Below the pieces are notes generated by a model. That model saw only the letters and a program-made list of their open reading frames with translations. It searched no databases and was not told where the DNA came from. A DNA stretch of 64,000 nucleotides from Amazonocrinis nigriterrae CENA67 (GTDB lineage: Bacteria > Cyanobacteriota > Cyanobacteriia > Cyanobacteriales > Nostocaceae), in the NCBI RefSeq assembly GCF_016056305.1, contig NZ_JAECZC010000108.1, positions 62,001 to 126,000 on the forward strand. The letters are read 5' to 3'. The stretch's first letter is position 1; every line of letters starts with the position of its first letter. A program made the translations under genes and the position numbers. Below, one piece after another: positions 17,290 through 26,345 of the stretch.

Positions 17290-17742
17290 ATGACACAGGT
17301 CGCAACACAAAGAACAAGCCATCCAAATGTACAAATCGTAGAAAGAATGTACGAATGCTTTAATCGCGGCGATATGAACACTATCCGCAATGAGATATTT
17401 GCGCCTGATCTCATCTGGCGTTTGCCTGGTCATCATCCCCTTTCAGGTACTAAAAATGGTGCAGATGAGGTAATAGCCTTTTTTGCACAACTCAATAGAG
17501 GGGGTATCCAAGTGGATTTAATTAATATTGATGCTTGGGGTGAGGACACAGTGGTGGAAGTCCACCGGGGTCATGGACAAAGGAACGGAGCCGTTCTAGA
17601 TGCTTTAAACTGTACCCACTACCATATCCGCGATGGCAAAATCGCAGATGTTCAAGTTTATATAAGTGATCAACATACAGTCGATCAATTCTTCTGGGCA
17701 GTATACGCTCTTAAACCCATACCAGATCGTTTAGCCAGCTAG
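17290..17742 (+). CDS. SnoaL/NTF2-like protein (cluster gene 5)
   Basis: The 150-residue protein has the cone-shaped NTF2/ketosteroid-isomerase pattern: an opening helix with VERMYECFNRGDMNTIRN, then DLIWRLPGHHPLSGTKNGADEVIAFFAQL, then alternating strands ending HYHIRDGKIADVQVYISDQHTVDQFF. SnoaL-type proteins act as aldol cyclases, isomerases or hydratases on small molecules. No substrate can be inferred. AGAAGG lies about 10 nt before the ATG. It is the first of four NTF2-fold genes in the cluster, and the group is too divergent to be a recent tandem duplication. Confidence 0.8.
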   Translation: MTQVATQRTSHPNVQIVERMYECFNRGDMNTIRNEIFAPDLIWRLPGHHPLSGTKNGADEVIAFFAQLNRGGIQVDLINIDAWGEDTVVEVHRGHGQRNGAVLDALNCTHYHIRDGKIADVQVYISDQHTVDQFFWAVYALKPIPDRLAS

Positions 17743-17828
17743 CTCTGCTTGTGTCTTGGGAAAGAATGTTCTGGCTAAAACTAATATGTATGTGCGTCCA
17801 ACTTAAACACTAGAAAGGAGAAGCTCAC

Positions 17829-18464
17829 ATGCCTCTTATCCGCGTCACCATTTTAGAAGGCTTCGCTAGCCTACAGCAAAAAGGAGAAATAGTTCAACAG
17901 TTAAGTGACGGTTTAGCCTCAGTCTTAGGTGAAATTGTCCGTCCCTACACTTATGCCCTAGTTGATGAGGTGCAGTCAGGGGCTTGGGGCGTTCAAGGTG
18001 GAACATTAATGACTGAGGAGATGATGAGATCTGGTATAGCTACCTCTGAAAGGCAGCGATCGCTTCGTCTGACTGAAGAACGTGTAAGACAAGCATATAA
18101 TGTGCTGGGCAGTGGCGACAGACAGAGAATTCAAGAGTATTGGGCTGGGGATATGGCATGGTTAGTACCAGGCAACAATCAGATATCTGGCTGGAAAAGA
18201 GGCTTAGATGAGTTTCTCGCTTTTATGGACAAGGTAGCTTACCTCACAGACAACAGTTTCCAAATGTCCTGGGAGAGAGTCTTGATTACCGGAGAGTATT
18301 CCGCAGACATCAGGCACAATACTGGGCATCGAGCCGGAAACGAAAATAAGCGCCTCGACATCGATGTTGTTCATGTCCTTCGCTGGCAAGAGGGGAGAGT
18401 GGTTGAAGGCAGAGGTGCTATCTTTGGCGATGGCACCGCACAGTTTGACGAGTTTTGGAGCTAA
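17829..18464 (+). CDS. tautomerase-SnoaL fusion protein (cluster gene 6)
   Basis: Residues 1-62 match 4-oxalocrotonate tautomerase: MPLIRVTILEG places a proline right after the initiator Met, the family's catalytic base, followed by the QQLSDGLASVLG helix and a DEVQSGAWGVQGG turn. Residues about 80-211 are an NTF2/SnoaL domain (VRQAYNVLGSGDRQRIQEYW ... DIDVVHVLRWQEGRVVEGR). A keto-enol tautomerase joined to a cyclase or isomerase fold suggests two successive steps on one unstable intermediate; I do not know this architecture as a named family. AAAGGAG precedes the ATG by 7 nt. It is intact. Confidence 0.8.
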   Translation: MPLIRVTILEGFASLQQKGEIVQQLSDGLASVLGEIVRPYTYALVDEVQSGAWGVQGGTLMTEEMMRSGIATSERQRSLRLTEERVRQAYNVLGSGDRQRIQEYWAGDMAWLVPGNNQISGWKRGLDEFLAFMDKVAYLTDNSFQMSWERVLITGEYSADIRHNTGHRAGNENKRLDIDVVHVLRWQEGRVVEGRGAIFGDGTAQFDEFWS

Positions 18465-18623
18465 TATCATGTCGGCTTCCAGCTCATATCATGTCCAGCT
18501 AATTAGTTATAATTCAAGACTTGTGTGCAGAAACCGCAAAATCTTCTCTTCTGCACCCTTGTACCGCTGCCGTCTGAATCATCAGTCTTTCACCGGACAC
18601 GTACTTTTTAGGGTAACACAAAG

Positions 18624-19067
18624 ATGAAAACTTTAACTCCACTTACTGAGTCTGAAGTAAAACAATTAGTTGATGATTGGTATTTAAAACTGGATGTCCA
18701 TGCTCCTGGTGAAGAATTTCTATCCATGCTGGCAAATGAAACCCTAGAGATGCAGTTACCAGAAACTACACTGCATGGTCAAGACGAATTTAAAACATGG
18801 TATGACCGGGTAATTCACACTTTCTTTGATGAAGTGCATACGATGCAATCATTAGATATAAAAACTACATCAGAGCGAGCAGATGTTCAGCTAGTTGTCC
18901 GCTGGGAAGCTAGCCGTTGGCAAGCACCTGCACCGAAAAGTCAACGCTTGGCTTTTGACGCTGCACAAAGATGGGTTGTGAAGCGATCGCAGCTTACCCA
19001 AAAGCCTGTGATTGAAACCTATATCGTTGACTCTCTTACCCCATTGGAAGGGTTCCCCAGTCTTTGA
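18624..19067 (+). CDS. NTF2-like (SnoaL) protein (cluster gene 7)
   Basis: The 147-residue protein starts with a helix (VKQLVDDWYLKLDVHAPGEE) and continues with the NTF2-type sequence ETLHGQDEFKTWYDRVIHTFFDE (given here in outline: TTLHGQDEFKTWYDRVI). Then come strands with LVVRWEASRW and RWVVKRS. It resembles SnoaL-like polyketide cyclases but is more divergent than its neighbours. The Shine-Dalgarno is weak (ACAAAG), and the 159 nt upstream carry no reading frame of note. The next gene begins 17 nt after its stop. Confidence 0.72.
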   Translation: MKTLTPLTESEVKQLVDDWYLKLDVHAPGEEFLSMLANETLEMQLPETTLHGQDEFKTWYDRVIHTFFDEVHTMQSLDIKTTSERADVQLVVRWEASRWQAPAPKSQRLAFDAAQRWVVKRSQLTQKPVIETYIVDSLTPLEGFPSL

Positions 19068-19084
19068 TAATTTGCATACCAACT

Positions 19085-19465
19085 ATGAACACCAGAGAAG
19101 TCATTGATAAATACTACGAGTCCGCTAATGCAGGTGATTGGAATACTTGGCTCACGCTGTTTGATGACAATGTTGTGGTAGACGAACAGTTAGCGGGTCA
19201 TATTGAGGGAATAGATACTATGCGTGGTGCGATCGCTGGTATTGAGAGGGGCTATTCTAAATTCCAAAATAATCCACAGCACGTTGTTATTAATGGCAAC
19301 GAAGCTTCGGTAGTTTCTCACATTTCAGCTGCCAACGCCAGTGGTGTACCAATTGAAGCTAACGTTGCCAACTATTTCCGCCTTAAGAATGGCAAAATTG
19401 CTTACATGGCTAACTTTCATGATACTAGACCTTTTGATCCATTTGTTAATCAAAGGTTGAACTGA
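19085..19465 (+). CDS. SnoaL/ketosteroid-isomerase-like protein (cluster gene 8)
   Basis: This 126-residue NTF2-fold protein opens with TREVIDKYYESANAGDWNTWLTLFDDNVVVDE, in outline YYESANAGDWNTWLTLF, the common SnoaL helix pair. It continues with GHIEGIDTMRGAIAGI and ends in strands (ANYFRLKNGKIAYMANFHDT). The conserved Asp/His pattern resembles ketosteroid isomerases. I use the ATG at 19085; an in-frame TTG at 19064 overlaps the previous gene and is unlikely. The GMC oxidoreductase gene begins 40 nt later with its own GAGGAGG site. Confidence 0.8.
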   Translation: MNTREVIDKYYESANAGDWNTWLTLFDDNVVVDEQLAGHIEGIDTMRGAIAGIERGYSKFQNNPQHVVINGNEASVVSHISAANASGVPIEANVANYFRLKNGKIAYMANFHDTRPFDPFVNQRLN

Positions 19466-19505
19466 GTTTGGGATCAACTGCCCAATCACTAACAGAGGAG
19501 GCTGT

Positions 19506-21032
19506 ATGAGTGAATTTGATTTTATCGTTGTGGGGGCTGGTTCCGCAGGCTCAGTTCTGGCTAACCGCCTCAGTGAAAATCCTGCTGTAAAAGTGCTGGT
19601 TTTAGAGGCTGGTGAAGCTAAGATTACCGCCAATGTTGAAAACCCTTCAGCATGGCCAACATTACTTGGTTCAGAAATAGACTGGGACTATACCAGTGTT
19701 CCACAATCAGGACTGAACGGACGAATCACCCATGAACCACGCGGTAAGTTAATTGGTGGCAGCAGTACTTTATATCTGATGATGCATATTCGGGGACATA
19801 CAGCAGATTACGATCATTGGGCTTATAGTGGCTGTCCCGGTTGGAGTTATCAGGATGCTTTGCCTTATTTTCAAAAATTAGAAAATCAAGAAGACGATTC
19901 TAGCCCGTGGGCTGGCAAGGGTGGGCCACTAAATGTCATCAATGCTAAACTTCACAATCCAAATCCTACATCTGAAGCTTTTATTAATGCTTGTTTAGAG
20001 TTGGGCTACCCTTACACACCAGATTTTAATGGGCCAAATATGGAAGGTGTGGGCTGGCATCATGTCAATATTAAGGACGGCAAGCGTCATAGTATGGCTG
20101 ATGCCTATCTTAACCCTGCTTTAGCACGACCCAATGTTGCCTTAAGTTCTAACTCCCAGGCTACTAGACTACTATTTGCAGGTAAGCGCTGTCATGGAGT
20201 GGAATATATCCAAAATGGTGAAACTAAGAGCGCTTATGTCAATCACGAGGTAATTGTCTGTGCAGGTGCATTAGAGTCACCTCATCTGTTATTACTCTCT
20301 GGTATCGGTAATCCTAGCCATTTACAAGAGTTTAATATTCCTGTGATTGCAGATGTGCCAGGTGTGGGCGAAAACTTTCATAATCATGTTCTTACAGGGG
20401 TGATTTATGAAACATCACAACCACTACCACCACCTCATTTAAACTTGTCAGAAAGTGCTTTGTTTTGTAAGTCGGAGCCAGGGTGGATAGGGCCAGACTT
20501 GCAACTTGGTTTTGTTCATGTGCCGTTTGACATCATTGTTGGACGAAACTATCCCAATGCTATTTCTATCCTGCCCGGTGTCGTTCGCCCCATGTCGCGC
20601 GGTTGGATCAGATTAGCTAGCGATAACCCACTAGATAAGCCTCTAGTTAATCCCAACTACCTGAGTGCGAAAGCTGATGTTGATAGGTTAATCCAAGCAG
20701 TTAAGCTAGCTCGTGACATATTTGCAACCAAGGCTTTTTCCAGTTGGGTAACTCAGGAGTTAATGCCAGGGAAACAAGTGCAAAGTCAGGAACAACTACA
20801 AGAGTTTGTTCAGCAACGAGGTGACTCCTATCATCATCAAGCTGGGTCTTGCAAAATGGGTCTGGATGATATAGCAGTGGTAGATCTACGGTTGCGTGTT
20901 TATGGTGTGGAAGGACTCCGGGTAGCTGATGCTAGTGTGATGCCTGTCGTACCTTCGGGAAACTGTCATACAGGCGTTGTGATGATTGCTGAGAAAGTTT
21001 CTGACCTGATCAAAGATGAGTATGGATTTTGA
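19506..21032 (+). CDS. GMC-family FAD-dependent oxidoreductase (cluster gene 9)
   Basis: This 508-residue flavoprotein oxidises an alcohol to a carbonyl (choline dehydrogenase/glucose oxidase superfamily). The N-terminal FAD motif is VVGAGSAGSVLANRLSE (G10, G12, G15). GMC signature 1 is PRGKLIGGSSTLYLMMHIRG, and signature 2 includes GALESPHLLLLSGIG. The catalytic pair is H444 (HQAGSCKMG) and H488 (SGNCHTGVVMIAEK). There is no signal peptide, so it is probably cytoplasmic, with an unknown electron acceptor. GAGGAGG precedes the ATG. In this setting it probably supplies or finishes a ketone or aldehyde handled by the DJ-1, VOC and SnoaL neighbours. Confidence 0.92.
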   Translation: MSEFDFIVVGAGSAGSVLANRLSENPAVKVLVLEAGEAKITANVENPSAWPTLLGSEIDWDYTSVPQSGLNGRITHEPRGKLIGGSSTLYLMMHIRGHTADYDHWAYSGCPGWSYQDALPYFQKLENQEDDSSPWAGKGGPLNVINAKLHNPNPTSEAFINACLELGYPYTPDFNGPNMEGVGWHHVNIKDGKRHSMADAYLNPALARPNVALSSNSQATRLLFAGKRCHGVEYIQNGETKSAYVNHEVIVCAGALESPHLLLLSGIGNPSHLQEFNIPVIADVPGVGENFHNHVLTGVIYETSQPLPPPHLNLSESALFCKSEPGWIGPDLQLGFVHVPFDIIVGRNYPNAISILPGVVRPMSRGWIRLASDNPLDKPLVNPNYLSAKADVDRLIQAVKLARDIFATKAFSSWVTQELMPGKQVQSQEQLQEFVQQRGDSYHHQAGSCKMGLDDIAVVDLRLRVYGVEGLRVADASVMPVVPSGNCHTGVVMIAEKVSDLIKDEYGF

Positions 21033-21085
21033 ACAAAGGCAGGGGGTAGAAGGCAGTCCCAAGAACAATTGTGGGGGATTCAGAA

Positions 21086-21520
21086 ATGGGTTTTTTAGTC
21101 TTTTCTCATATGGCAATCAGCTGTCAAGACCCGATCGCCACAGAAAAGTTTTACACTAACTATTTCGGCTTTGTGCGCGCACGGGTTGTCCCACTTGGCG
21201 ACCAGCAAATAGTATTTATTAAATTGGGTGAAATGTACCTAGAAATTTTCCAGGCACAAGGACAATCTCCTATTTCACCCCCTGATAGGGATGGGCCACA
21301 ATATCCTGCATGGCGACATTTTGCTTTTCAGGTTGATGATATTGCCACTAAGCTGGCAGAGATGGGCAATGATGCAAAAATCACCCTAGGGCCGCTTAAC
21401 TTTGATGATTATATCCCAGGATGGCGATCAGTTTGGATTGCTGACCCAGATGGCAGAATTGTGGAGATATCTCAGGGATTCGTTGATGAAAATAATCCTC
21501 CACCTTTGAAGATAAACTAA
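21086..21520 (+). CDS. VOC (glyoxalase/dioxygenase) family protein (cluster gene 10)
   Basis: The 144-residue protein has two beta-alpha-beta-beta-beta modules. The expected metal ligands are visible: H in SHMAISC, E in YLEIFQA, H in WRHFAFQVDD and E in GRIVEISQG. That matches glyoxalase I-type proteins. Conserved context includes FYTNYFGF and DPDGRIVEI. I start at the ATG at 21086, with GGGGGA about 8 nt upstream acting as ribosome site; a GTG at 21071 is in frame but lacks one. Metal binding is likely. The substrate is unknown, though a 2-oxoaldehyde adduct or other carbonyl would fit the cluster. Confidence 0.85.
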   Translation: MGFLVFSHMAISCQDPIATEKFYTNYFGFVRARVVPLGDQQIVFIKLGEMYLEIFQAQGQSPISPPDRDGPQYPAWRHFAFQVDDIATKLAEMGNDAKITLGPLNFDDYIPGWRSVWIADPDGRIVEISQGFVDENNPPPLKIN

Positions 21521-21562
21521 TCATCTCTGAAAATTTTATTGCTAAATAGGAAGGGCAAAAAC

Positions 21563-21982
21563 ATGACAGGAAATACTCTTGCATCTAATCTCATTTTTAC
21601 ACCCAATCTTTTCGAGCTTCAAGGCAAAGATACACAAATTACTTATTCGACCAGTAGCATTGCTGGCGTACCACAGTTCAACTACCAAACACCGAGCCTC
21701 AATCTCAACTTTAGCGATACAGAGATTCGCACCCAGGACACAGAAATTGGTAGGCAAATTACAGTTACTTTAGAACAAATTCCCGACCAACAAACAGTTA
21801 CTTTAACTTTGTTAATACCTACTATTAATCTACCACAACAAGTAATAGAAAACTCCATTACAACTGTGGCAATTATTACTACCGAGCGTACCAGTATTGG
21901 TGGCCCTGACTTGGTTAATGGTCAACTACAAATTTATGACATCCTTTCTCTTCAGGGAATAGCTCGTCTAGTTGACTTTTAA
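21563..21982 (+). CDS. unknown beta-rich protein (cluster gene 11)
   Basis: I do not recognise this 139-residue protein. It lacks a signal peptide and membrane helices. It is rich in Thr, Gln and Ile, with alternating strands (RQITVTLEQIP, QTVTLTLLIPTINLP, TVAIITTERTSIGG), consistent with a small beta-sandwich or beta-barrel. Cysteine is absent. It could be a binding or scaffold protein for the neighbouring enzymes, which is a guess. AAGGGC lies before the ATG at 21563; an in-frame TTG at 21539 is less likely. It sits between the VOC gene and the GH13 gene in the same direction. Confidence 0.65.
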   Translation: MTGNTLASNLIFTPNLFELQGKDTQITYSTSSIAGVPQFNYQTPSLNLNFSDTEIRTQDTEIGRQITVTLEQIPDQQTVTLTLLIPTINLPQQVIENSITTVAIITTERTSIGGPDLVNGQLQIYDILSLQGIARLVDF

Positions 21983-22002
21983 AAACATTAACATCGTCGC
22001 TA

Positions 22003-22030
22003 CTGAAGACAAATAAAGGTTTGTCTTTAG
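22003..22030 (+). other. hairpin between cluster genes 11 and 12
   Basis: Arms AAGACAAA (22006-22013) and TTTGTCTT (22020-22027) pair perfectly around 6 nt and extend with one G-U pair. A short T stretch follows. It could be an internal terminator or a processing site just before the GH13 gene. Confidence 0.4.
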
Positions 22031-22084
22031 CCGTTTACTGCTCTTGTCAATTTACAACTGATTACAGACAAAAAGGATTAGATC

Positions 22085-24601
22085 ATGGCTATTGTTCAGT
22101 TTAATTATTGTACTGGTTTGAGAAGAGCAATTTTTAACAACCCCCGCTTAATTGGTAGTTGGGATGAAAACGGGCGCTATTCTCAACAATGGTCTTCTAT
22201 CCCAATGCAGCAAATTATTGGGGAAGATGGTTGTCCCAGTTTCCAAGCTACGGTTCAACTTGATGATTCTCAAATTGGTTGGTTATTTCGCTGGGGTGTA
22301 ATGCTAGATAGTACAGCCGGGAATAACCTGTGGGGAATCCCAACGGAGATTCACGATCGCAATTCTAGCGATCGCTACCGTACTTTTACTTTACAATCTC
22401 CTAACAACGCTCAATCTCAGCAAGAAACATATTATCTAGTTCACAGTCGCAGACTAGGCGCACAACAATATTATCTTTCTGGTCAACAGCCTGGGTTACG
22501 GTTTGCTGTTTGGGCACCGAATGCGCGGAATGTGGAAGTTGTGTTTGGCAACCGTAGCAGTGGCTATATTGCTGATGATGCTTTTCGAGACGATCCTGAT
22601 TTTGGTATGGATTCCAACCTAGGGCCATTTCCCATGTTGAGGACAGAAGAAGGTATTTGGCAAACAGATATCAGAGTATCACCAGAACTTGCTGATTTCT
22701 CCCGCTTTGACCATATTCCCTACATGTTTAGAATTGTCAATGAAGCAGGACGAGTCGTTTATCGCACTGATTTATATTCTCGCTGTCAAATTGGTAAAGG
22801 CAACATCAATCCTGACGGTAAACCTTTTTCTAATAGATATAGAGATAGACAGGACAGACCTTTTTCAGGCAATTATCTAGATTTGGATGGTACTAAAAGC
22901 TGTTCTGTAGTCATCAATCCTGATACAGTAACGAGAAATTTTCAAGAACCAGTTTGGCCAGAAGTGGAATTCATCCCAGAACAGGAGTTCTGGAGTAATG
23001 AGTTTTCGCTCTTACGTCCTGTACCGCAGCGTGTAGAAGATTTAGTCATTTACGAACTTCACATAGGGTCTTTAGGGTATGGTCAAAACAGACCAGGAAA
23101 CTTTGAGGATGCGATCGCTTTACTCCCCTACTTAGTACAATTAGGCGTTAACGCGGTTGAACTCTTACCAATGTCAGAATTTAGAGACGAGGTAAATTGG
23201 GGATATGAAACATCTCACTACTTTGCTCTCGAATACAGTGCTGGTGGAAGAGACCAACTGAAGCATTTTATTAGGGAGTGCCATCGTTATGGAATTGCCG
23301 TGATTTTAGATGTGGTGTACAACCACTTCGACCCCGATGGAGAACGGGCGGAATGGGCTTATGACTCGGATCTTCCCGAACACAATATCTATTACTGGTA
23401 TGAGGGAAACTCTAACGATTATTTCTACCCAGATGGCAGACGTTTTCCTGAAGGCGGCTATCTTGATAATTGGTCTACAGGTTTTGCACCTCGGTTTTAT
23501 GAAGAGATGGTGCGAAAGATGTTCATTAGCAGTGCAGTAACTTTAATGGAGGAATTTCACGTAGATGGATTCCGGGTTGATCAAACAACTTCGATGCATT
23601 CATACAACCAATTGCACCTTGATGGTAGGTCTGTGGGTAATGCCAATATTTTTGGTGCTAAATTCCTCAGAGAATGGACACGGACAATGAAACTCATCCA
23701 ACCTAATGCCATTCTCATAGCAGAGGATCATTCTGATTGGGAAGCAGTCACAGAATTACCTGATGTAGGGGGTTTGGGGTTTGATGCTGCTTGGTATGCC
23801 AATTTCTATCACCATTTAATTGGTGATGCTAGACAAGGGACAGAATATGCCAAATTAATTCCTACTGCTGGATATGGTACTGATCAACCCCTAGCAATGG
23901 ATTACTTTGCAGGAGCGTTGGGATCGTCTGGTCATAATAAAGTTGTTTATCATGAATCTCACGATGAAGCAGGTAATTCTTATTACGAAGCAGGAGGACA
24001 TAGAGTTGAGTCTCGGCGCACCATTGTAGCTGCTGTTAACGGCGCACCACTGATTGGGGAAACCCGGAGGTATGCCGAAGCACGTTGTCGTTTTGCTTTT
24101 GGTGTGTCTATTTTGTCGGCTGGTACGCCAATGTTTTTGATGGGTGAGGAAATTGGCGCACAAAGACCCTACAGATACACCGATTTTATCAATAACCGAG
24201 AGGATTTACTAGGCGATCGCCAAACTAATGGTCAACAACTGTTCCGATTCTACCAAGACCTCATTCAGCTACGCCGTACTCATTCAGGACTCAATTCTCA
24301 CTTGATTGATATTATCCACGTCCATAATGCCAACCGAATCATTGCTTTCAAACGTTGGGATGTCACTGAAGAATTTTTGATTGTAGCCAGTTTAAATAAT
24401 CACCCGTTCTCATCAGGATACACCATAAACAATTCCCGAATCGGTGATGGTCAATGGCAGGAGATATTCAATAGTGATGCTTCACTCTACGGAGGAGATA
24501 ATATAGGCAACTTTGGCTCTTATATATCTGTGATTAATGGTTTTATTCATCCCATAGTCCCAGCAAACGGATTTGTTGTTTTTCAACGAGTCAGGACATA
24601 A
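22085..24601 (+). CDS. GH13 alpha-amylase/branching-enzyme-like protein (cluster gene 12)
   Basis: The 838-residue protein has an N-terminal strand-rich domain (1-130), a CBM48-like domain (about 145-270, with GLRFAVWAPNARNVEVVFG), a GH13 barrel and a C-terminal beta domain. Barrel motifs: DVVYNHFDPDG (region I), GFRVDQTTS with nucleophile D499, ILIAEDHSDW with acid E547, and HESHDEAGN with D627. The overall layout is closest to GlgB and trehalose-synthesis-type enzymes acting on alpha-1,4-glucan. The N-terminal domain may be a carbohydrate-binding extension. No signal peptide. Being last in the cluster it may share the AGE gene's sugar theme, or be a separate unit given the 102-nt gap. Confidence 0.85.
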   Translation: MAIVQFNYCTGLRRAIFNNPRLIGSWDENGRYSQQWSSIPMQQIIGEDGCPSFQATVQLDDSQIGWLFRWGVMLDSTAGNNLWGIPTEIHDRNSSDRYRTFTLQSPNNAQSQQETYYLVHSRRLGAQQYYLSGQQPGLRFAVWAPNARNVEVVFGNRSSGYIADDAFRDDPDFGMDSNLGPFPMLRTEEGIWQTDIRVSPELADFSRFDHIPYMFRIVNEAGRVVYRTDLYSRCQIGKGNINPDGKPFSNRYRDRQDRPFSGNYLDLDGTKSCSVVINPDTVTRNFQEPVWPEVEFIPEQEFWSNEFSLLRPVPQRVEDLVIYELHIGSLGYGQNRPGNFEDAIALLPYLVQLGVNAVELLPMSEFRDEVNWGYETSHYFALEYSAGGRDQLKHFIRECHRYGIAVILDVVYNHFDPDGERAEWAYDSDLPEHNIYYWYEGNSNDYFYPDGRRFPEGGYLDNWSTGFAPRFYEEMVRKMFISSAVTLMEEFHVDGFRVDQTTSMHSYNQLHLDGRSVGNANIFGAKFLREWTRTMKLIQPNAILIAEDHSDWEAVTELPDVGGLGFDAAWYANFYHHLIGDARQGTEYAKLIPTAGYGTDQPLAMDYFAGALGSSGHNKVVYHESHDEAGNSYYEAGGHRVESRRTIVAAVNGAPLIGETRRYAEARCRFAFGVSILSAGTPMFLMGEEIGAQRPYRYTDFINNREDLLGDRQTNGQQLFRFYQDLIQLRRTHSGLNSHLIDIIHVHNANRIIAFKRWDVTEEFLIVASLNNHPFSSGYTINNSRIGDGQWQEIFNSDASLYGGDNIGNFGSYISVINGFIHPIVPANGFVVFQRVRT

Positions 24602-25529
24602 GACAGTTTTGTAGAAAATTGTGAAGGAATTATAAAGTAAGCACATCTTCTTTTATTAAGAATTAGTAAAAACTGGTAAATTTTCTAGAAAATTTCAAAT
24701 CTTAATAAAGTTGACCTTTTCTTAATAAAAAAATAATGAAATAATTAGGAAAAATGAGAAACAATAATTGACACTGACTAGAACAAAACTAGAACAAAAC
24801 GTTGAGTGAGAATAGAGCTAGATGTGATGTGATTGACATAATGTGAATCCTGCGCGATCGCTTCCGGCAGCAGTGGACTGTAAGCCGCAATTGCGTTTGC
24901 TGATCAACCCAAGCGATCGCAAACCTTTGAAGAAAAGTCTCGCCTTGACTATGAAATAGCGATCGCACTTATTTGCTAGAAGGCTGCGTAGACGCGTTGG
25001 TGTGAGCGCAGCGCTCTTCGACGTAAGAGCGTCAGTCTTCTCCTATTGCAAAGCAGAACTTGAACAGTAAAGTAGCAGCTTGTTATTAAACATCACATGG
25101 GTTTGTGTAAATTGTTGTACTGAAACACAACATTACCGTGATCATCACTGTAGCATTTGTCACTCTAAGTCAGTGCCATTTGAGCAGTATCAAGACATGG
25201 ATATTATGTAGGGTTGCAATCCGTTATATTTGACTGGTAGAAGATTTACGTATTGAATTGTAAAAATTAAAACGCTAAATATAGAATCTGTTTCATTTAG
25301 TCAACTTTGATACTTTTCTAAATATGTAACAAGCATTCTCACATCATCAGCATACAAGCGCTGAACTTGGTGTGATTTGTATTACTAGTGAAATGTAATA
25401 ACGATCATTTACGCTGGAATTGAGGCGTTTATATCATTTATTGGGTATTAACTTGCTATGTATGCGATATGTAGCTTGCAGATAAGTCTAATACTACACA
25501 TTTCCTAAACGTGATTGATTGAGTGAATC
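24602..25529. other. long intergenic region with HIP1 sites and dispersed repeats
   Basis: No gene is supported. It contains an 18-bp palindrome (24678-24695, AAATTTTCTAGAAAATTT), an ACTAGAACAAA direct repeat (24777-24800), three HIP1 octamers between 24850 and 24970, and a GC-rich dispersed repeat (24980-25070) with GTAGACGCGT and GCAAAGCAGAACT. The last 450 nt are AT-rich and probably promote the small gene at 25530. Confidence 0.55.
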
Positions 25530-25733
25530 ATGAGTAAAAAATGGGCTGTGAAAAGACTTACGGTAAATCTTACCTCCAGTGAGGTGGAGAAACTGGAAAA
25601 CTACTGTGCCTTGACAGGAAGACCAGCAACCGATGTAATTCGAGAATTGATCCGTTCTCTTCTGGCTGATAGCAAGGAAGCATCTGATGTAGCAAATAAT
25701 AACCAGGAGAAAAACGCAACTGTTGCAGCTTGA
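25530..25733 (+). CDS. small ribbon-helix-helix (CopG/Arc-like) protein
   Basis: The 67-residue protein has a short strand (VKRLTVNLTSSE), helix A (VEKLENYCALTGR) and helix B (PATDVIRELIRSLLA), the classic RHH dimer fold that puts a strand into the DNA major groove. The tail is polar and probably disordered. RHH proteins often act as antitoxins or repressors, but no toxin or regulated partner is adjacent: it stands alone between two repeat-rich gaps. The start codon is clear though the ribosome site is weak. It may repress its own promoter. Confidence 0.75.
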   Translation: MSKKWAVKRLTVNLTSSEVEKLENYCALTGRPATDVIRELIRSLLADSKEASDVANNNQEKNATVAA

Positions 25734-26345
25734 GGTTAGAACTGGTTTTTAGACATCAGACCGACAAGTAGCTGAGATAGACACTGCACTATTAACATAC
25801 TATCAAATCATTTGAAGTATTGCTGTTAGCTGTGGTGGTAAGGTGTTGTTCCCACAAGTTGTACCAGTTTCATATTGGACAAAAGCTCTAAGTTCTCTAT
25901 CAAACTCGTTTGCATTCTTGCTACTTTCCGATTTTAATGCACATTCTTATAGGCATGATTGCTGAGAACATACATACAAGCTAGTGTGTGCGTTATTATC
26001 GTTGGAAAATAATTACTAAGTACTCGCTATCATAACGCACCCTTGTATTTTAAGTTCAAAACGTCGTGCTGAACGAAGCGATAGCGCAGTGTAGACGCGT
26101 ACTGCAAAGCAGAACTCAAAGAGTAGAGTAGCGGCTTCCGGCAGGGTAGCATCTCAACAAACCACGAGAAATTGCCATTCTTCTCCTGTAGTCAAAGCTG
26201 CGCGTAGCTTTCTTCTTTGAAGGAGTAAGCTCTAACTCGTTTCGCTTGAAATAACAAATTACACCTTTGGCTCACTTCAGCGACATCCTTTAATATTCGT
26301 GTTGGATAAAGTAATTGAATAATTACTTTTTGTAGTTACCTCAAA
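25734..26345. other. intergenic region with a second dispersed-repeat copy
   Basis: No gene is supported. A repeat at about 26069-26240 shares GTAGACGCGT and GCAAAGCAGAACT with the copy near 25000, so the RHH gene is bracketed by related repeats. A CTTTCTTCTTTGAAGGAG dyad lies near 26208. Confidence 0.5.
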
